Of a DNA stretch of 64,000 nt, positions 1-9,600 are shown one piece after another; the stretch's first letter is position 1, and every line of letters starts with the position of its first letter. Source of the DNA: Austropuccinia psidii (taxonomy: Eukaryota > Basidiomycota > Pucciniomycetes > Pucciniales > Sphaerophragmiaceae); the NCBI GenBank assembly GCA_023105745.1, contig JALGQZ010000007.1, forward strand, positions 884,592-948,591, read 5' to 3'. Both the position numbers and the translations under genes were made by a program. The notes below the pieces were generated by a model, which ran no database searches, had not been told where the DNA came from, and was given only the letters and a program-made list of their open reading frames with translations.

Positions 1-296
1 ACCAACAGAGTATCATGTGACAGGAAAGAGGCTGTGCACAACAAAAATCCCCAGCCAAAATTGAATCACCTCATGTATGCAAGGAAAATTCAAGAATATC
101 ACATAATAATTAGTTCACCAAAAGACAATCATGTGATAAATGGAGGCTGTGCAGAAAGAAAATTATCGCCAAACCTTAAATAACCTGACCCATGCAAGAA
201 AGGTCCTCACCAAAAATGGAGTCACATGATGAAATCAAGAGGAATTGAAGTGGAAAAAGACAGCTCCCATGGAGGGCCCTCTGGGCTCCCAAAAGG

Positions 297-305
297 TATA
301 AATAG
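297..305 (+). promoter_or_regulatory. TATA box of family A LTR
   Basis: TATAAATAG lies in a GC-richer context and is repeated exactly at 19822-19830 (3' LTR) and at 49256-49264 (minus strand, A2). Transcription would start about 30 bases downstream. Confidence 0.75.
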
Positions 306-430
306 AGGGGCTCTCTCCCCCAAATTTCAAAATCCCCCCATGCAAATTATATCCACTGCACAGTAGGAGCATAGGAATAATTCATCCCTCACCTGGGAGG
401 TAGTCCAGTATATTATAGTAAATTTACTTG

Positions 431-491
431 CCCAGTAGCTAAGCTCAGTGGAAGTATAGTGTTGAAGATTACCCAGTAGCTAAGCTCAGTG
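431..491 (+). repeat. 20-bp direct repeat in family A LTR
   Basis: CCCAGTAGCTAAGCTCAGTG occurs at 431-450 and 472-491, shortly downstream of the TATA box. Degenerate versions are present in the other two family A LTRs. Role unknown. Confidence 0.75.
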
Positions 492-1179
492 AAATCTTAT
501 TATTATTAAAATAAAAATAAAAATTACCCAGTACCCAAGATTAGGGTTACTACTCTATTAAAATATTTTAACTAGTGAAATTAACTTCATTTAAAAAGAT
601 TTAAAACCAACTTACCCATTTAAAATTCAATATCAAAGAACCTTACCTCTTAAATTTAACAAATACTATTTTATCTCATTATTAACCACTCTTAAAAAAA
701 ATAACAAACCTTTAAAAAAATATTTTACTCTATTATAACTATACCTTAGCAAAATTACCTTTATCAACACCAATCAAATTTTCCAGAAAACCTTAAATAA
801 CCCATCTTACCAAGGATCTATCACCAAGAAGAAACCACTCACCTCAACTTAACCAAAAAAAATATTAAAATTAAACAGAAAAGTATTTCATTAAATCTCA
901 AATTTAACCAAATTAATGACATTATTTTTCATATTATTTATTGAATAGGTCTGATCTGAGACTGATGAATTTTGTCTTCTGCAGTTGTAAAGCCACTTAC
1001 TAATTTTATTTTGGTTTGTGAGCTCCAAGGAAGATTTTGTTCAGTATTTTAGGAGGGGCAGGCAATACACTCTTGCCACCCTTGGTTACAGGAGTTATTA
1101 GCAATTCAAAACTAGTTACCTGTGATTTCCCCCTCCAGGTACTGCCTCAGTTTAATCCCACACAAGAGGAGTTCCCACA

Positions 1180-1205
1180 TCTGGTGTCTCAACAGTGGCC
1201 AGATA
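1180..1205 (+). other. Candidate primer-binding site of A1
   Basis: The sequence directly after the LTR, containing TGGTGTCTCAACAGTGG, has the TGG start expected where a tRNA CCA end pairs. I cannot name the tRNA. The position is right; the identity is unproven. Confidence 0.45.
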
Positions 1206-1261
1206 ACCTCAACTTCAATAAAAAAAATCAATTAAATCACAATCAATTCTAAAATTCTTAA

Positions 1262-3652
1262 CTACTCCCAGAATACTTTTTTTATAACAAAAAACTGGAG
1301 TCAAATAATCAAAATCAGCCAAAACCATCATCTCAAAAATCTGAATCATCAACTCACTCTGACCATTACTATTATCCACCAAAGCAAGAAACAGAACTAG
1401 GAGAGGAATCAAATAAATATTCCAATTTCCCAATTGCAACACCAAGAACCAATAAAAGGGACTTGAAGGTTGTGGAGAAATTTTTCCTTGATCTCCTTGA
1501 AAGAAATAAAATCAATAACTCAACACCAAAATCAAAGGAAGAAATAAATAAATCAAAAATGGATAAACCTTCATCATCAAAATTACCTGGTAGTATTGAA
1601 GAAATCCAGGAAGAAAACCTTAATGAAGAAACTGTTGAAGGACAGGAAGAAATGTCTTCAACAGAGGGACTGCAGCAGAAGATGCTAGAAATGCAAGCAG
1701 AATTACTAGCACTAATCAAAAAGGAAGGCAAAAATAAATCATCAAGTTATACTCCACAAAATAGTCCACTTGAAGAACAAACCACCCTTCCAAGATCATT
1801 CAGGCAGCATGGATCACCTTCACCTTATCCTAGACCCATGGCCACATAAACACCTTATACAGAACAAAGACAAAGTACCTTACCAAGAAGGGTCAACATT
1901 TCTTCTCAAATGCCAACTCCATTACATCAAGAAATTCCAAGAAACACTACTCCAATAGTTAAAATCCGAGCCAAGGACTACAACTTGTGGTTTGATGGAA
2001 AGGAAGTTGAAAGATTCATCAAGAAAGTTGAAAATATTGCAGAAATTGAAGGAGCAAGTGGAAGAGACATTGCAAGACAAATAGCATTTTGGACAAAAGA
2101 TGAAGAAATCAGTTATCAGATTGAAGGAATGCCAGGATATTAAACAGCTGATTGGGATCAATTAAAATTGGATATAAAAAGAAGATGGGGAACAGTCTCA
2201 CCTGAAAGAAGATACAGATTATCCTCAATCACTGATTTATTCACGAAACCTCAACAAGAAGGTGGAATAAGAAACATGACTCAATACAGAAAATTCATTG
2301 GGGAATATGAAGCAATCATCACTTACCTCAAAATATACCAATATATCCGAGGTGATCTCAATCATAACCAGGAAATATTGGCCAGCCTTTCCACTAGTGT
2401 TCAAGAATCAATTTACAAAGAAATGATTAAAGACAGAGCTATGGTTCAAGCCTTGGATGGAGGCTACATCATTCCAAGATTGGATATTTTGAAATTATAC
2501 ATTGAACAAAACTTGGAGGCCAAGGTACTTATTCAACAAAAAGACTTTGCTAAACCAAAACCTCCAGAAAAGAAAACAAGATTTGAGGATGAAAGCTGGG
2601 ATGAAGTTTTAAAACAAGTAAAAGAACTCACCCAAAAGATCAAAAACCCTCCACAACCAGAACCTCAGCCAAGAAATGAGGGGAAAGAATCAGTTAAAGA
2701 AGTTTTAAATCAACTTAAAAGCCTTTCAGAAGCAGTGAATCCACCAAGAAGGAATTGGAACAATAATCAAGAGCAAAGGTTACCTCAAAATAATCAGCCA
2801 TACAGGCAAAGGAATCTTTTACCACCATTTTCATCCAGTTATCAACCATACATACCAGCTCAAATGGCTCCAAGACCACCATTGAAGTGTGCTTACTGCA
2901 AGGAAGAAGGTCATACAGCAACTAGATGCACTCACCTTGCTGAAAATCTGGACAGAAGAATCGTCAGAACCCAAGGAGCATCTTACCTCTTCCCCAATTA
3001 TCAGAGAGTACCTATGGAAGGAAATGAAAGTGCCAAAGACATAGTCAGAGCTTTTGCAAAGGAACAAGCAGAACTCAACAAGAAATTTATGGAGAAACCT
3101 GTGGCAAAACAAAAACAAGAAGAAGAGGTTAAGCCAACTGAAAAGAAAACAGAGGATAAATCAACCTCAATTGCAAATGTTGAAGATTGGTCAAATTGGA
3201 AACCACCTACCATTTCCTCAGCCAATGACCCTTTTGAATCACACATTGGACTAAGGCATACCAAGCAAAGAATGGAAAGACAATCTCAAAATCAAGAGCC
3301 AAAGAAGAAAGAAGCTATTCCAGGAACCTACATTGAAGAAGAAAAAGAGGAAGAAAGAGTAATAATTCCCACCAAATTCCAAAATTCAAATATTCCAAAA
3401 CCAGACCAACCTGAGGAGGAAATTGAGAATATTGCCAATAAGAATGAAGATGAGGAAATTCCAAAAGAAGAAAAGAAGCTCAGAAAACCTCAAAAGAAAC
3501 AAGTTGAAACTAAATTGGAAATTGACAAAATTATTAAGAAAATTATGCAACAAAAGATCAACCTCACCATTGAAGAAATTTTGAGGATGTCACCCAATTT
3601 TGTGCATAAATTACAAGAATTATCAGGAAAAGACAAGGAAAAAATTAAATAA
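1262..3652 (+). pseudogene. gag: Gag of A1, with in-frame stops
   Basis: Gag forms the virus-like particle and binds the RNA. The frame is open from 1262; the first in-frame ATG is at 1559, so the true start is uncertain and may have been lost upstream. Stops interrupt the same frame at 1847-1849, 2141-2143 and 3650-3652, with no frameshift. The N-terminal part is rich in Glu, Lys and Ser. The middle (about 1970-2520) resembles a Ty3-type capsid region. A zinc knuckle of the form C-X2-C-X4-H-X4-C is intact at 2888-2929. A Lys/Glu-rich tail follows. The stop at 3650 replaces a TCA codon in A2, where Gag runs directly into protease, so the ancestral product was probably one Gag-protease polyprotein of about 1240 residues from 1463 to 5188. 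Confidence 0.8.
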
Positions 3653-3661
3653 CTCAACTCA

Positions 3662-5188
3662 ATGGATCTTCAAGAAAGACTATTAGCATTTGGATTCAAA
3701 GAAATAACAAAGCCCAAGATTCATTATGCCTGTCCTTTGGGATTCATGGAAATCTTCATTGGAAAGGAAGAATATTCTATCAGAGCATTAGTGGACACTG
3801 GTGCAGAACTCAACATTATACCAGAGGAAATAGAAATCAAAGCCTCACTCACAACAAGAAATCTTAACATGAACCTTAGGGGCATTGGAGGCCATACCAC
3901 TTCATTGGTTGCACTTTCAGAATTTACTCCAATCATTTTGGCTTCAGGTGAAGAAACTCTAATTCACTTCTTCATTGCAAAAGGATCTGTCCATACAGTA
4001 CTTGGAAGACCTTTCTTGGCAGACAACAATATCAGACTAGAATTCTCCCATAAACAAGGTGAGATACTCAGTTATCAAGAGCCTTATGGAAGAAGATTAT
4101 GCATGCCAATATGCAAACCTCAAGCACTTGGATGGCAAACTGGACCACCTAGAGGAATGGATTTATGCAATATGGCAACATTGGTCAGAAATAACCCGGG
4201 AAAGAAGTTTCAAAATGAAAAAAGAGACAATACCATAATCAATTTAACCCAGAAGACCCAAGAGCTATCCATATCTCCAAAAATTGATGAATTTGGTCAA
4301 GATTTACAAAATAACCAATGGTCAAACAGCCTCAAAAGACAACTTGAAGACTCAACCTCTGAAGATGAATTACCCAATATAATTTACAAGCCAATTAACA
4401 GTAAGGAAGACAATTTCCAGATTTTAGTAGATGGAAATGAGAAAATACATGGAAACCCTTTCAAACCTAAACCCAAAAAGAAGAAAGTCAGATTTAGTGA
4501 GCATCATGAGCTCTCAGATGAAGAAACTATCAATGAAATAGAAAAAGACCTCAAAATTACGGAAGAAAGAGAAAAAAATTTAAAAGACACATACCATATC
4601 AACTTCTTGGACAGACCATTGAAAAACCAAGAAGAACCTTATGAATGGCAACTAGAAAACCCTGAATTTATCCAGCAACATCCCAATGAAGAGGATGAAA
4701 CAGAATCCATCTTAGAAAATGAATACAATTACATTTACCTGCCATACATCACCTTTGAAGACATTTATGGGGATGAAGCTCAAGAAATTTTATGTGAAGA
4801 TAAATACTTATGTCACCTTCCAGGATCAATCTTGAACAATATCCAATTCTTAGATTTATTAACTGAAGAGGGAATTAAAGGTAACCTTGAAAATCAATTA
4901 TGGGATGAAATATTTGAAATGGCCACACTACCAAGAAGAGGACTTTACTTCAACCAAATTTGGGCCCAGTGGTACCTTGGATTGAATGGATCAACATACC
5001 AAACTGGAAAATTGAAATGGGTTGGAGATGGATATATATTCATTGATGAAGACTTATGGTGGTCAGAATTTCCATCAGAATCAGAAATTGAGGAAAGAAA
5101 TAACTTTGTGGAAGCCCTCAAAGACCTGATTTTGGCCAGGTTACTCAACAGACACTCACCTTTCCCACTTGGGGGAGCTCAACTTTGA
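3662..5188 (+). CDS. Aspartic protease with a long accessory C-terminal extension (508 aa)
   Basis: Begins at ATG 3662, nine bases after the gag stop and in the same frame. The retropepsin motif LVDTGAELN puts the catalytic Asp at residue 45, and a GRPFL motif near residue 117 matches the second half of the fold. The protease would cleave Gag and Pol in the particle. About 330 further residues follow that are not protease or RT. They include a basic patch ending in KVRF at residues 275-278, then an acidic stretch, and from about residue 362 to 478 a Trp/Tyr-rich domain (FEDIYG, LPG, LLTEEGI, WDEIF). This domain is paralogous to the separate ORF at 6261-6946. The same arrangement is present in A2. 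I do not recognise the extension's function. Confidence 0.8.
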   Translation: MDLQERLLAFGFKEITKPKIHYACPLGFMEIFIGKEEYSIRALVDTGAELNIIPEEIEIKASLTTRNLNMNLRGIGGHTTSLVALSEFTPIILASGEETLIHFFIAKGSVHTVLGRPFLADNNIRLEFSHKQGEILSYQEPYGRRLCMPICKPQALGWQTGPPRGMDLCNMATLVRNNPGKKFQNEKRDNTIINLTQKTQELSISPKIDEFGQDLQNNQWSNSLKRQLEDSTSEDELPNIIYKPINSKEDNFQILVDGNEKIHGNPFKPKPKKKKVRFSEHHELSDEETINEIEKDLKITEEREKNLKDTYHINFLDRPLKNQEEPYEWQLENPEFIQQHPNEEDETESILENEYNYIYLPYITFEDIYGDEAQEILCEDKYLCHLPGSILNNIQFLDLLTEEGIKGNLENQLWDEIFEMATLPRRGLYFNQIWAQWYLGLNGSTYQTGKLKWVGDGYIFIDEDLWWSEFPSESEIEERNNFVEALKDLILARLLNRHSPFPLGGAQL

Positions 5189-5291
5189 ATAAAACCAATA
5201 AAATCAATATTTTTTCTCTAAAAATGTATCAGTATCACCCATAAAATGTATCATTAGTTTCTTTTTTTTTTATTTATTTTTTCTCTCAAAG

Positions 5292-5320
5292 GGCAGTGAC
5301 TTCCTGCCTTAACAAAGAAG
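5292..5320 (+). other. Inter-ORF H-type pseudoknot, unit 1
   Basis: Stem 1 GGCAG (5292-5296) pairs with CTGCC (5304-5308). The loop ends in CTTC (5300-5303), which pairs with GAAG (5317-5320) across TTAACAAA. It lies between the protease ORF and the small ORF at 5392. Confidence 0.7.
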
Positions 5321-5391
5321 GAATTCATCAATAAAGTATTTCTTTAAAAAAAAAAAACTTACATTAAAAAATAATAACAATCACTTCCACC

Positions 5392-5721
5392 ATGGCCAAT
5401 TCACCAGATTTTAGTTCCTATGGGGAAGAATTAATAAAAAAAGACCAAATTATCAATAAAGAACTTCATTGGTCACCAGAAGATGAAGATTTCAATAAAG
5501 AGAACCTTTGGCACTTTAAGGATACTTCATCAATATCAAGAAACCAAGAAATTGAAGAAATCAAGGAATTGCTGAAGATTTTGGAGGTTTCTGACAAAAC
5601 CAATGATCAAATTACTCAAGAATTAATGGACCAATTAAATTTCAGATCATCAAGGCCCATCTTGAAGACACATAACAGCTCTAAAAATCAAAAATCAAAC
5701 AAAATAGTCAGATTTAAATAA
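5392..5721 (+). CDS. Small accessory protein of family A (109 aa), unknown function
   Basis: The ATG at 5392 has a good context (CCACCATGG). The product is acidic in its middle part, with Trp and His in LHWSPEDEDF and LWHFKDTSS, then a predicted helical stretch (EIEEIKELLKILE), and ends in a basic tail with KIVRF. A2 carries an ORF of the same size at 61323-61658 differing at only about a dozen positions, with frame preserved, which supports real coding. The stop at 5719-5721 lies six bases before a pseudoknot. The KIVRF tail echoes KVRF in the protease extension and fits the [RK]-x-[VI]-x-F pattern of protein phosphatase 1 docking sites; that link is inference. No family recognised. Confidence 0.7.
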   Translation: MANSPDFSSYGEELIKKDQIINKELHWSPEDEDFNKENLWHFKDTSSISRNQEIEEIKELLKILEVSDKTNDQITQELMDQLNFRSSRPILKTHNSSKNQKSNKIVRFK

Positions 5722-5727
5722 TCACTA

Positions 5728-5756
5728 GGCAGTGACCTCCTGCCTTATCAAAGAGG
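5728..5756 (+). other. Inter-ORF H-type pseudoknot, unit 2
   Basis: GGCAG 5728-5732 pairs with CTGCC 5740-5744; loop CCTC 5736-5739 pairs with GAGG 5753-5756. Relative to unit 1 both sides of stem 2 have changed together. Confidence 0.75.
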
Positions 5757-5833
5757 AATATCAATTCTCATCAAATCAAATCAATAATTCCACTCACCAA
5801 TAAAAAACACAATAACTAACCATAAAATCACTA

Positions 5834-5862
5834 GGCAGTGACTTCCTGCCTTAACAAAGAAG
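5834..5862 (+). other. Inter-ORF H-type pseudoknot, unit 3
   Basis: GGCAG 5834-5838 pairs with CTGCC 5846-5850; CTTC 5842-5845 pairs with GAAG 5859-5862. Confidence 0.72.
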
Positions 5863-5948
5863 ATATTCATCAACAAATTATTTCTTAAAAAATAACAAAT
5901 ATAAAATATAAAAAGAAAAACCTTACAATAAAATCAATCACCTCCACC

Positions 5949-6108
5949 ATGACCAATTCACCAATTTGTGAATCCTATGGGGAATAATTGATAAAAGAAG
6001 ACCAAATTATCAATGAAGAACTTCATTGATCACCAGAAGATGAATATTTCAATAAAGAAACCCTTTGGCACTTTAAGGATACTCCATCACTATCAAAAAC
6101 CCAAGCAT
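5949..6108 (+). pseudogene. Degenerate duplicate of the small accessory ORF
   Basis: Starts ATGACCAATTCACC at 5949 after the same CCTCCACC leader as the ORF at 5392. It reads as a copy of that protein's first 50 or so residues (including DQIINEELH and LWHFKDT), with stops replacing codons, and then breaks off. Flanked by pseudoknot units 3 and 4, it shows that the ORF and its pseudoknot were duplicated as a module. A2 lacks this copy. Confidence 0.75.
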
Positions 6109-6113
6109 CATTA

Positions 6114-6142
6114 GGAAGTGACCTCCTGCCTTATCAAAGAGG
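6114..6142 (+). other. Inter-ORF H-type pseudoknot, unit 4 (one stem mismatch)
   Basis: GGAAG 6114-6118 faces CTGCC 6126-6130 with one mismatch; CCTC 6122-6125 pairs with GAGG 6139-6142. Confidence 0.6.
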
Positions 6143-6260
6143 AATATTCAAATTCTTACCCAAAAACCAACATCCAAACCCCATTAAACCTATCCTCAAA
6201 CTAGTTTGATAAATAAAATATTCTCAATTATTATTACCTTAACACTCCAAATACTTCAAA

Positions 6261-6946
6261 ATGAAATCATGGCCATTACTTGAAGGAAATCCCTGGTCAA
6301 TGAACACAGATATCAGCTGGATAGAAGAAAAAGAAGTCTGGGCCAATTACATCAATCCACATTAATTAATTGAAAATCCTGACTGGTTCTTGAAAATAAA
6401 GCCAGAGCCCTGTCCTGATATTTCCACCATAGTCCTTCCATACATTGAGTTCGAGGACATCTTTGAAAAAGAAAACTCACCATCAGAAACTGTCATATCT
6501 CATCCATGGAAAGAATTACCTGGATTCAACCTTACAAAGTATGAATTCTTAGAGTTACTGACCTGGGATGGAATTGATGTCAACCTTGGAAACCCATACT
6601 GGAATGAAATATTCAACATGAAGGAACACCTCAGGAAATCATTATTTTGGAGGACCTGGGAATGCCAAGACTGGTTCAACCTCCAGGATTTCAAAATTAA
6701 AAATGGGAAAATAAGCAAGATCTCAAGAGGGTATATTATTCATAATTACACTTGGGATTGCCACTGGGAAGAAACACTTATACCAGCAATCTCAGTCTTA
6801 AAACTGATGCACCCAAGTTGAATACAGAATATTGGAATTTCCTCTGCCAGGAATACCTCTTTAAAACTCTCAAAAAAGAGAAGTTGAGGGGAGGAAGATT
6901 TATTAAAAAAGAATTGGTGAAGAAATTACTTGGTAAACTGAATTAA
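6261..6946 (+). pseudogene. Broken accessory ORF paralogous to the protease C-terminal domain
   Basis: The ATG at 6261 starts a frame (SWPLLEGNPWS) that hits a stop after DPs such as EEKEVWANY; it resumes in the same frame to 6821 and then shifts frame to 6946. Residues encoded at about 6430-6780 (IEFEDIF, LPGFN, FLELLTWDGIDVNLGNPYWNEIF) match, in order, the domain at codons 362-478 of the ORF at 3662-5188. So the element carries two related copies of an unknown domain, one fused to protease and one free-standing. A2 keeps only the ends of this gene (60725-60886). Expected intact size about 225 residues. Function unknown. Confidence 0.7.
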
Positions 6947-7430
6947 TTTGAAGAAATCTCACCTGCTAAGTATTCACTTCATTGATTTACCCCTCAGTTC
7001 CTTTATTTTCTTTCTTCTTTTTATGTGTTTTTCCTTTCATAAACAAATAAAAGAAAAGACAGAAAAGGACTAAATTAGCTTCAGTTCATATAGTCTTAGA
7101 AGGTAGAAATAAAAAATTAGCTTACTTGATATTGAAGATTTTTTTTAAAAAAAAAATATATATACTTATTTTTCTTTATTTATTTCTCTAAATAAACAAA
7201 AAGATAAAAATAAAAATGAAAATAAAAAATAAATAAATAAAACAAAAAAAAGACTTTAATGATATTAGAGATCTCTTTCCTTCTATTGTATTCTTATTTT
7301 TTATATCTATTTGATCTATTTTATCATATTTATTTTCTCCTTTTATTAAAAAAAGAAAAAAAACGTCACATTACCTTCAAGTAATTCATATTTCAGAAAC
7401 AGGAAACAATAGGATAGCTAAATTGGCTCA
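6947..7430. other. AT-rich low-complexity spacer
   Basis: Runs of A and T with TTTATT/AAATAA simple sequence. The matching part of A2 is 59850-60700. No gene seen. Confidence 0.7.
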
Positions 7431-9600
7431 AAAGCAGAACCCAAACAGGATTTTATCTATTGATTTGGATCTTATCGCTGCTTTTTTTTCAAGCTGATTA
7501 TTTCATTGGACTTCAATTTAATCTAATTTTGATGCATTTTTTTTATGTTTAATTTTAGTCTTCAGTATAGCTTATTTCTTTGTCAATCTATATTTAATAG
7601 AGATCGCTGAAGCTATAACTACCCAAAGATTCCATCAACCTACCTCTGATTGAAGGTTTTTATTTTTTATTTTTTTTACAAGCTAAAGCAGATTAGTGCA
7701 TTTGGAATCCCAGACAAACACTCAGGAGAGAATGAAAGGGTCATTAGCTGGTATACACCCTCTAATTCAATACAAAATAGAACCGAAGTCACTAGATGAA
7801 AGAGAGTACTAAAGGTCTCAAATATTGAAATTCGGATCACCCTCAATTTTTCATGCAAAAATTATCATTCCAATAATTTTTGATATCTTGAAGATTACAT
7901 CACTTGAGAAGGGAGTCAAGCTTTAGGATAACAAAAAGCTTACTTTAGTTATTTTTGAAACTTACTATTTAAAAAAAAGAAAAAAGGAACAGGAAGGAAG
8001 TGAACAAACGCTCACCTGCAAGAAGGCGAGGTATTTATAGTCATGGTCAAAACCCCTGGGATACTAATTCCAGCTTAACAGAACGATGTAGACTAATCAT
8101 ACTGTACTTCCAAATATCATAGCATATATCAACAAAGCTTACCAAGACCCTACCTAAGTTTGATTAAATAAGCCATGCATGGCTTAGCATTCTGAAAAGC
8201 ACTCAAACTCCTTCTTATCAGCTACTGGTCAAGGTAGTGCTGATGCGATGAAAAGAAAACAACCTTTCCAGCACTGAAGGAAGAATAAAAAGCAGTGTAT
8301 CACCGAATAGCTTGGAAATACGGGCCAGGCAATCTTGCGTTAGCACCACATCAAGCGACGGGAAAGCAATTAACCATCATAATACAATTCTGGAAGAATG
8401 CCGGTGCCTCAGCAACACTGTCAGCTGCGTAATCACATTCAAAGCCCATGGAGGCTAATTCAAAAACTCCTCCGACGCCATTAATGGCAGCCTCTGCTAA
8501 TGACGTGACAAGAATACTTTCAACTGTTCATGAAATATTTAAAAGAGAGAAAGGACTCAACAAGACCTATTTATGCAATCTTGCATTGGCACGTTATCAA
8601 GCACAGGGATCAAGAAAACTCTGGAATTCTGATATCAGTACATGGTCTTAATACTGTGTTGGCAATGCAACAATGCGCTGCCTTCAGAATTCAGAATGGT
8701 TATTCTTGGAACTGAGCACGCAACAGTAATTAGACTAAAAATCTGCAAAATCATTAGCTTTCAAACCCCAAAGCCGTACTAATTACCAGAAAAAGTAACT
8801 ACAATGACCAGCTGTGGAGGATGGAAGCAGGTGGATTTTAGCTCCTTCAAGAAATCTCATCCCTGTCACAAAAATCGACGATCTATTGTTTAAAATACTA
8901 TCTGTCTCACTAACACCTCACTAGCACACCAGAAATGACAGGTTTGATTCTGGTACCAAATTTAGTCTGGGGGAGGAGTTCCACAGATACCACTACCAAC
9001 CTGGGTAGAAGAACAAAGAAAAGAAACCTTGCAATGCAACTAGCTGAACAATAAACTGTAATATTATTGCAGTGGAGCTTTCTCACTAACTCCCTAGGGA
9101 CAGCAAGTGACAGGCCTCATTACAACGGTGGATTTAGCTTTCTTGGCTTGGTGTTACCTCGGAAGGATAAAATTGCAGAAGTTGTAAGAAGCGAGCTCTA
9201 TCAGGATCACGTTTTCACAGGCTACATTCCGAAAGCGGGATGAACTCGGGGAAAGAACCTATGGTAACCGTAACCACCTAACCTGGTTAGGATCACTAAC
9301 AAACCCTCCAGAATTCTTGAGGGGTGATTGCAGCATCGCTGAATGATGTTTGAACTGTTCACAAGGCCAGTAAATCATCTCCAGGGGCCTAGTAATCAAA
9401 CCCAAAGCATTTCACAATGATAAGAGTTCCAAAATGCTCGATTAACCCAATTTATCTCAACCAATATACTGCCAACCATTCAAAAGGTGAAATAACACCA
9501 TTAACAGCCCAAATATAGCACACATTTACACAAAAGGGGCCACCCAACTTCTTCTTAAGCACTTTCAAGGTGTAATAGCAAAATGCAGCCCAAAAGGCTC
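7431..9600. other. Family A non-coding spacer with CpG-rich composition
   Basis: No convincing ORF. Compared with the coding parts and LTRs of the element, this stretch holds many more CpG dinucleotides (for example around 8230-8480 and 9180-9260). It is shared with A2 (roughly 57900-59800), though more diverged than the genes, so it belongs to the family rather than being a private insertion. It holds a TATA-like box on the minus strand at 8032-8039. Confidence 0.6.
8032..8039 (-). promoter_or_regulatory. Antisense TATA-like box in the family A spacer
   Basis: TATAAATA on the minus strand, followed by pyrimidine-rich sequence. The corresponding place in A2 (59800-59807, + strand) keeps it although the flanks have diverged. 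It could drive transcription antisense to the accessory ORFs; that is inference. Confidence 0.4.

Larger units (their letters stand above)
1..1179 (+). repeat. 5' LTR of A1 (3' part only)
   Basis: Aligns base by base with 19525-20702 of the 3' LTR and ends in the same GAGTTCCCACA. About 800 bases of the LTR lie left of the window. Confidence 0.92.

Noticed and set aside
5713..5719. TTTAAAT, a possible -1 frameshift slippery heptamer before a pseudoknot
   Set aside because: It is in the wrong phase for the frame in use (codons TTT AAA rather than TTA AAT), and A2 does not keep it.
8448..8651. 67-codon frame in the family A spacer
   Set aside because: No counterpart in the equivalent part of A2 and no recognisable domain.
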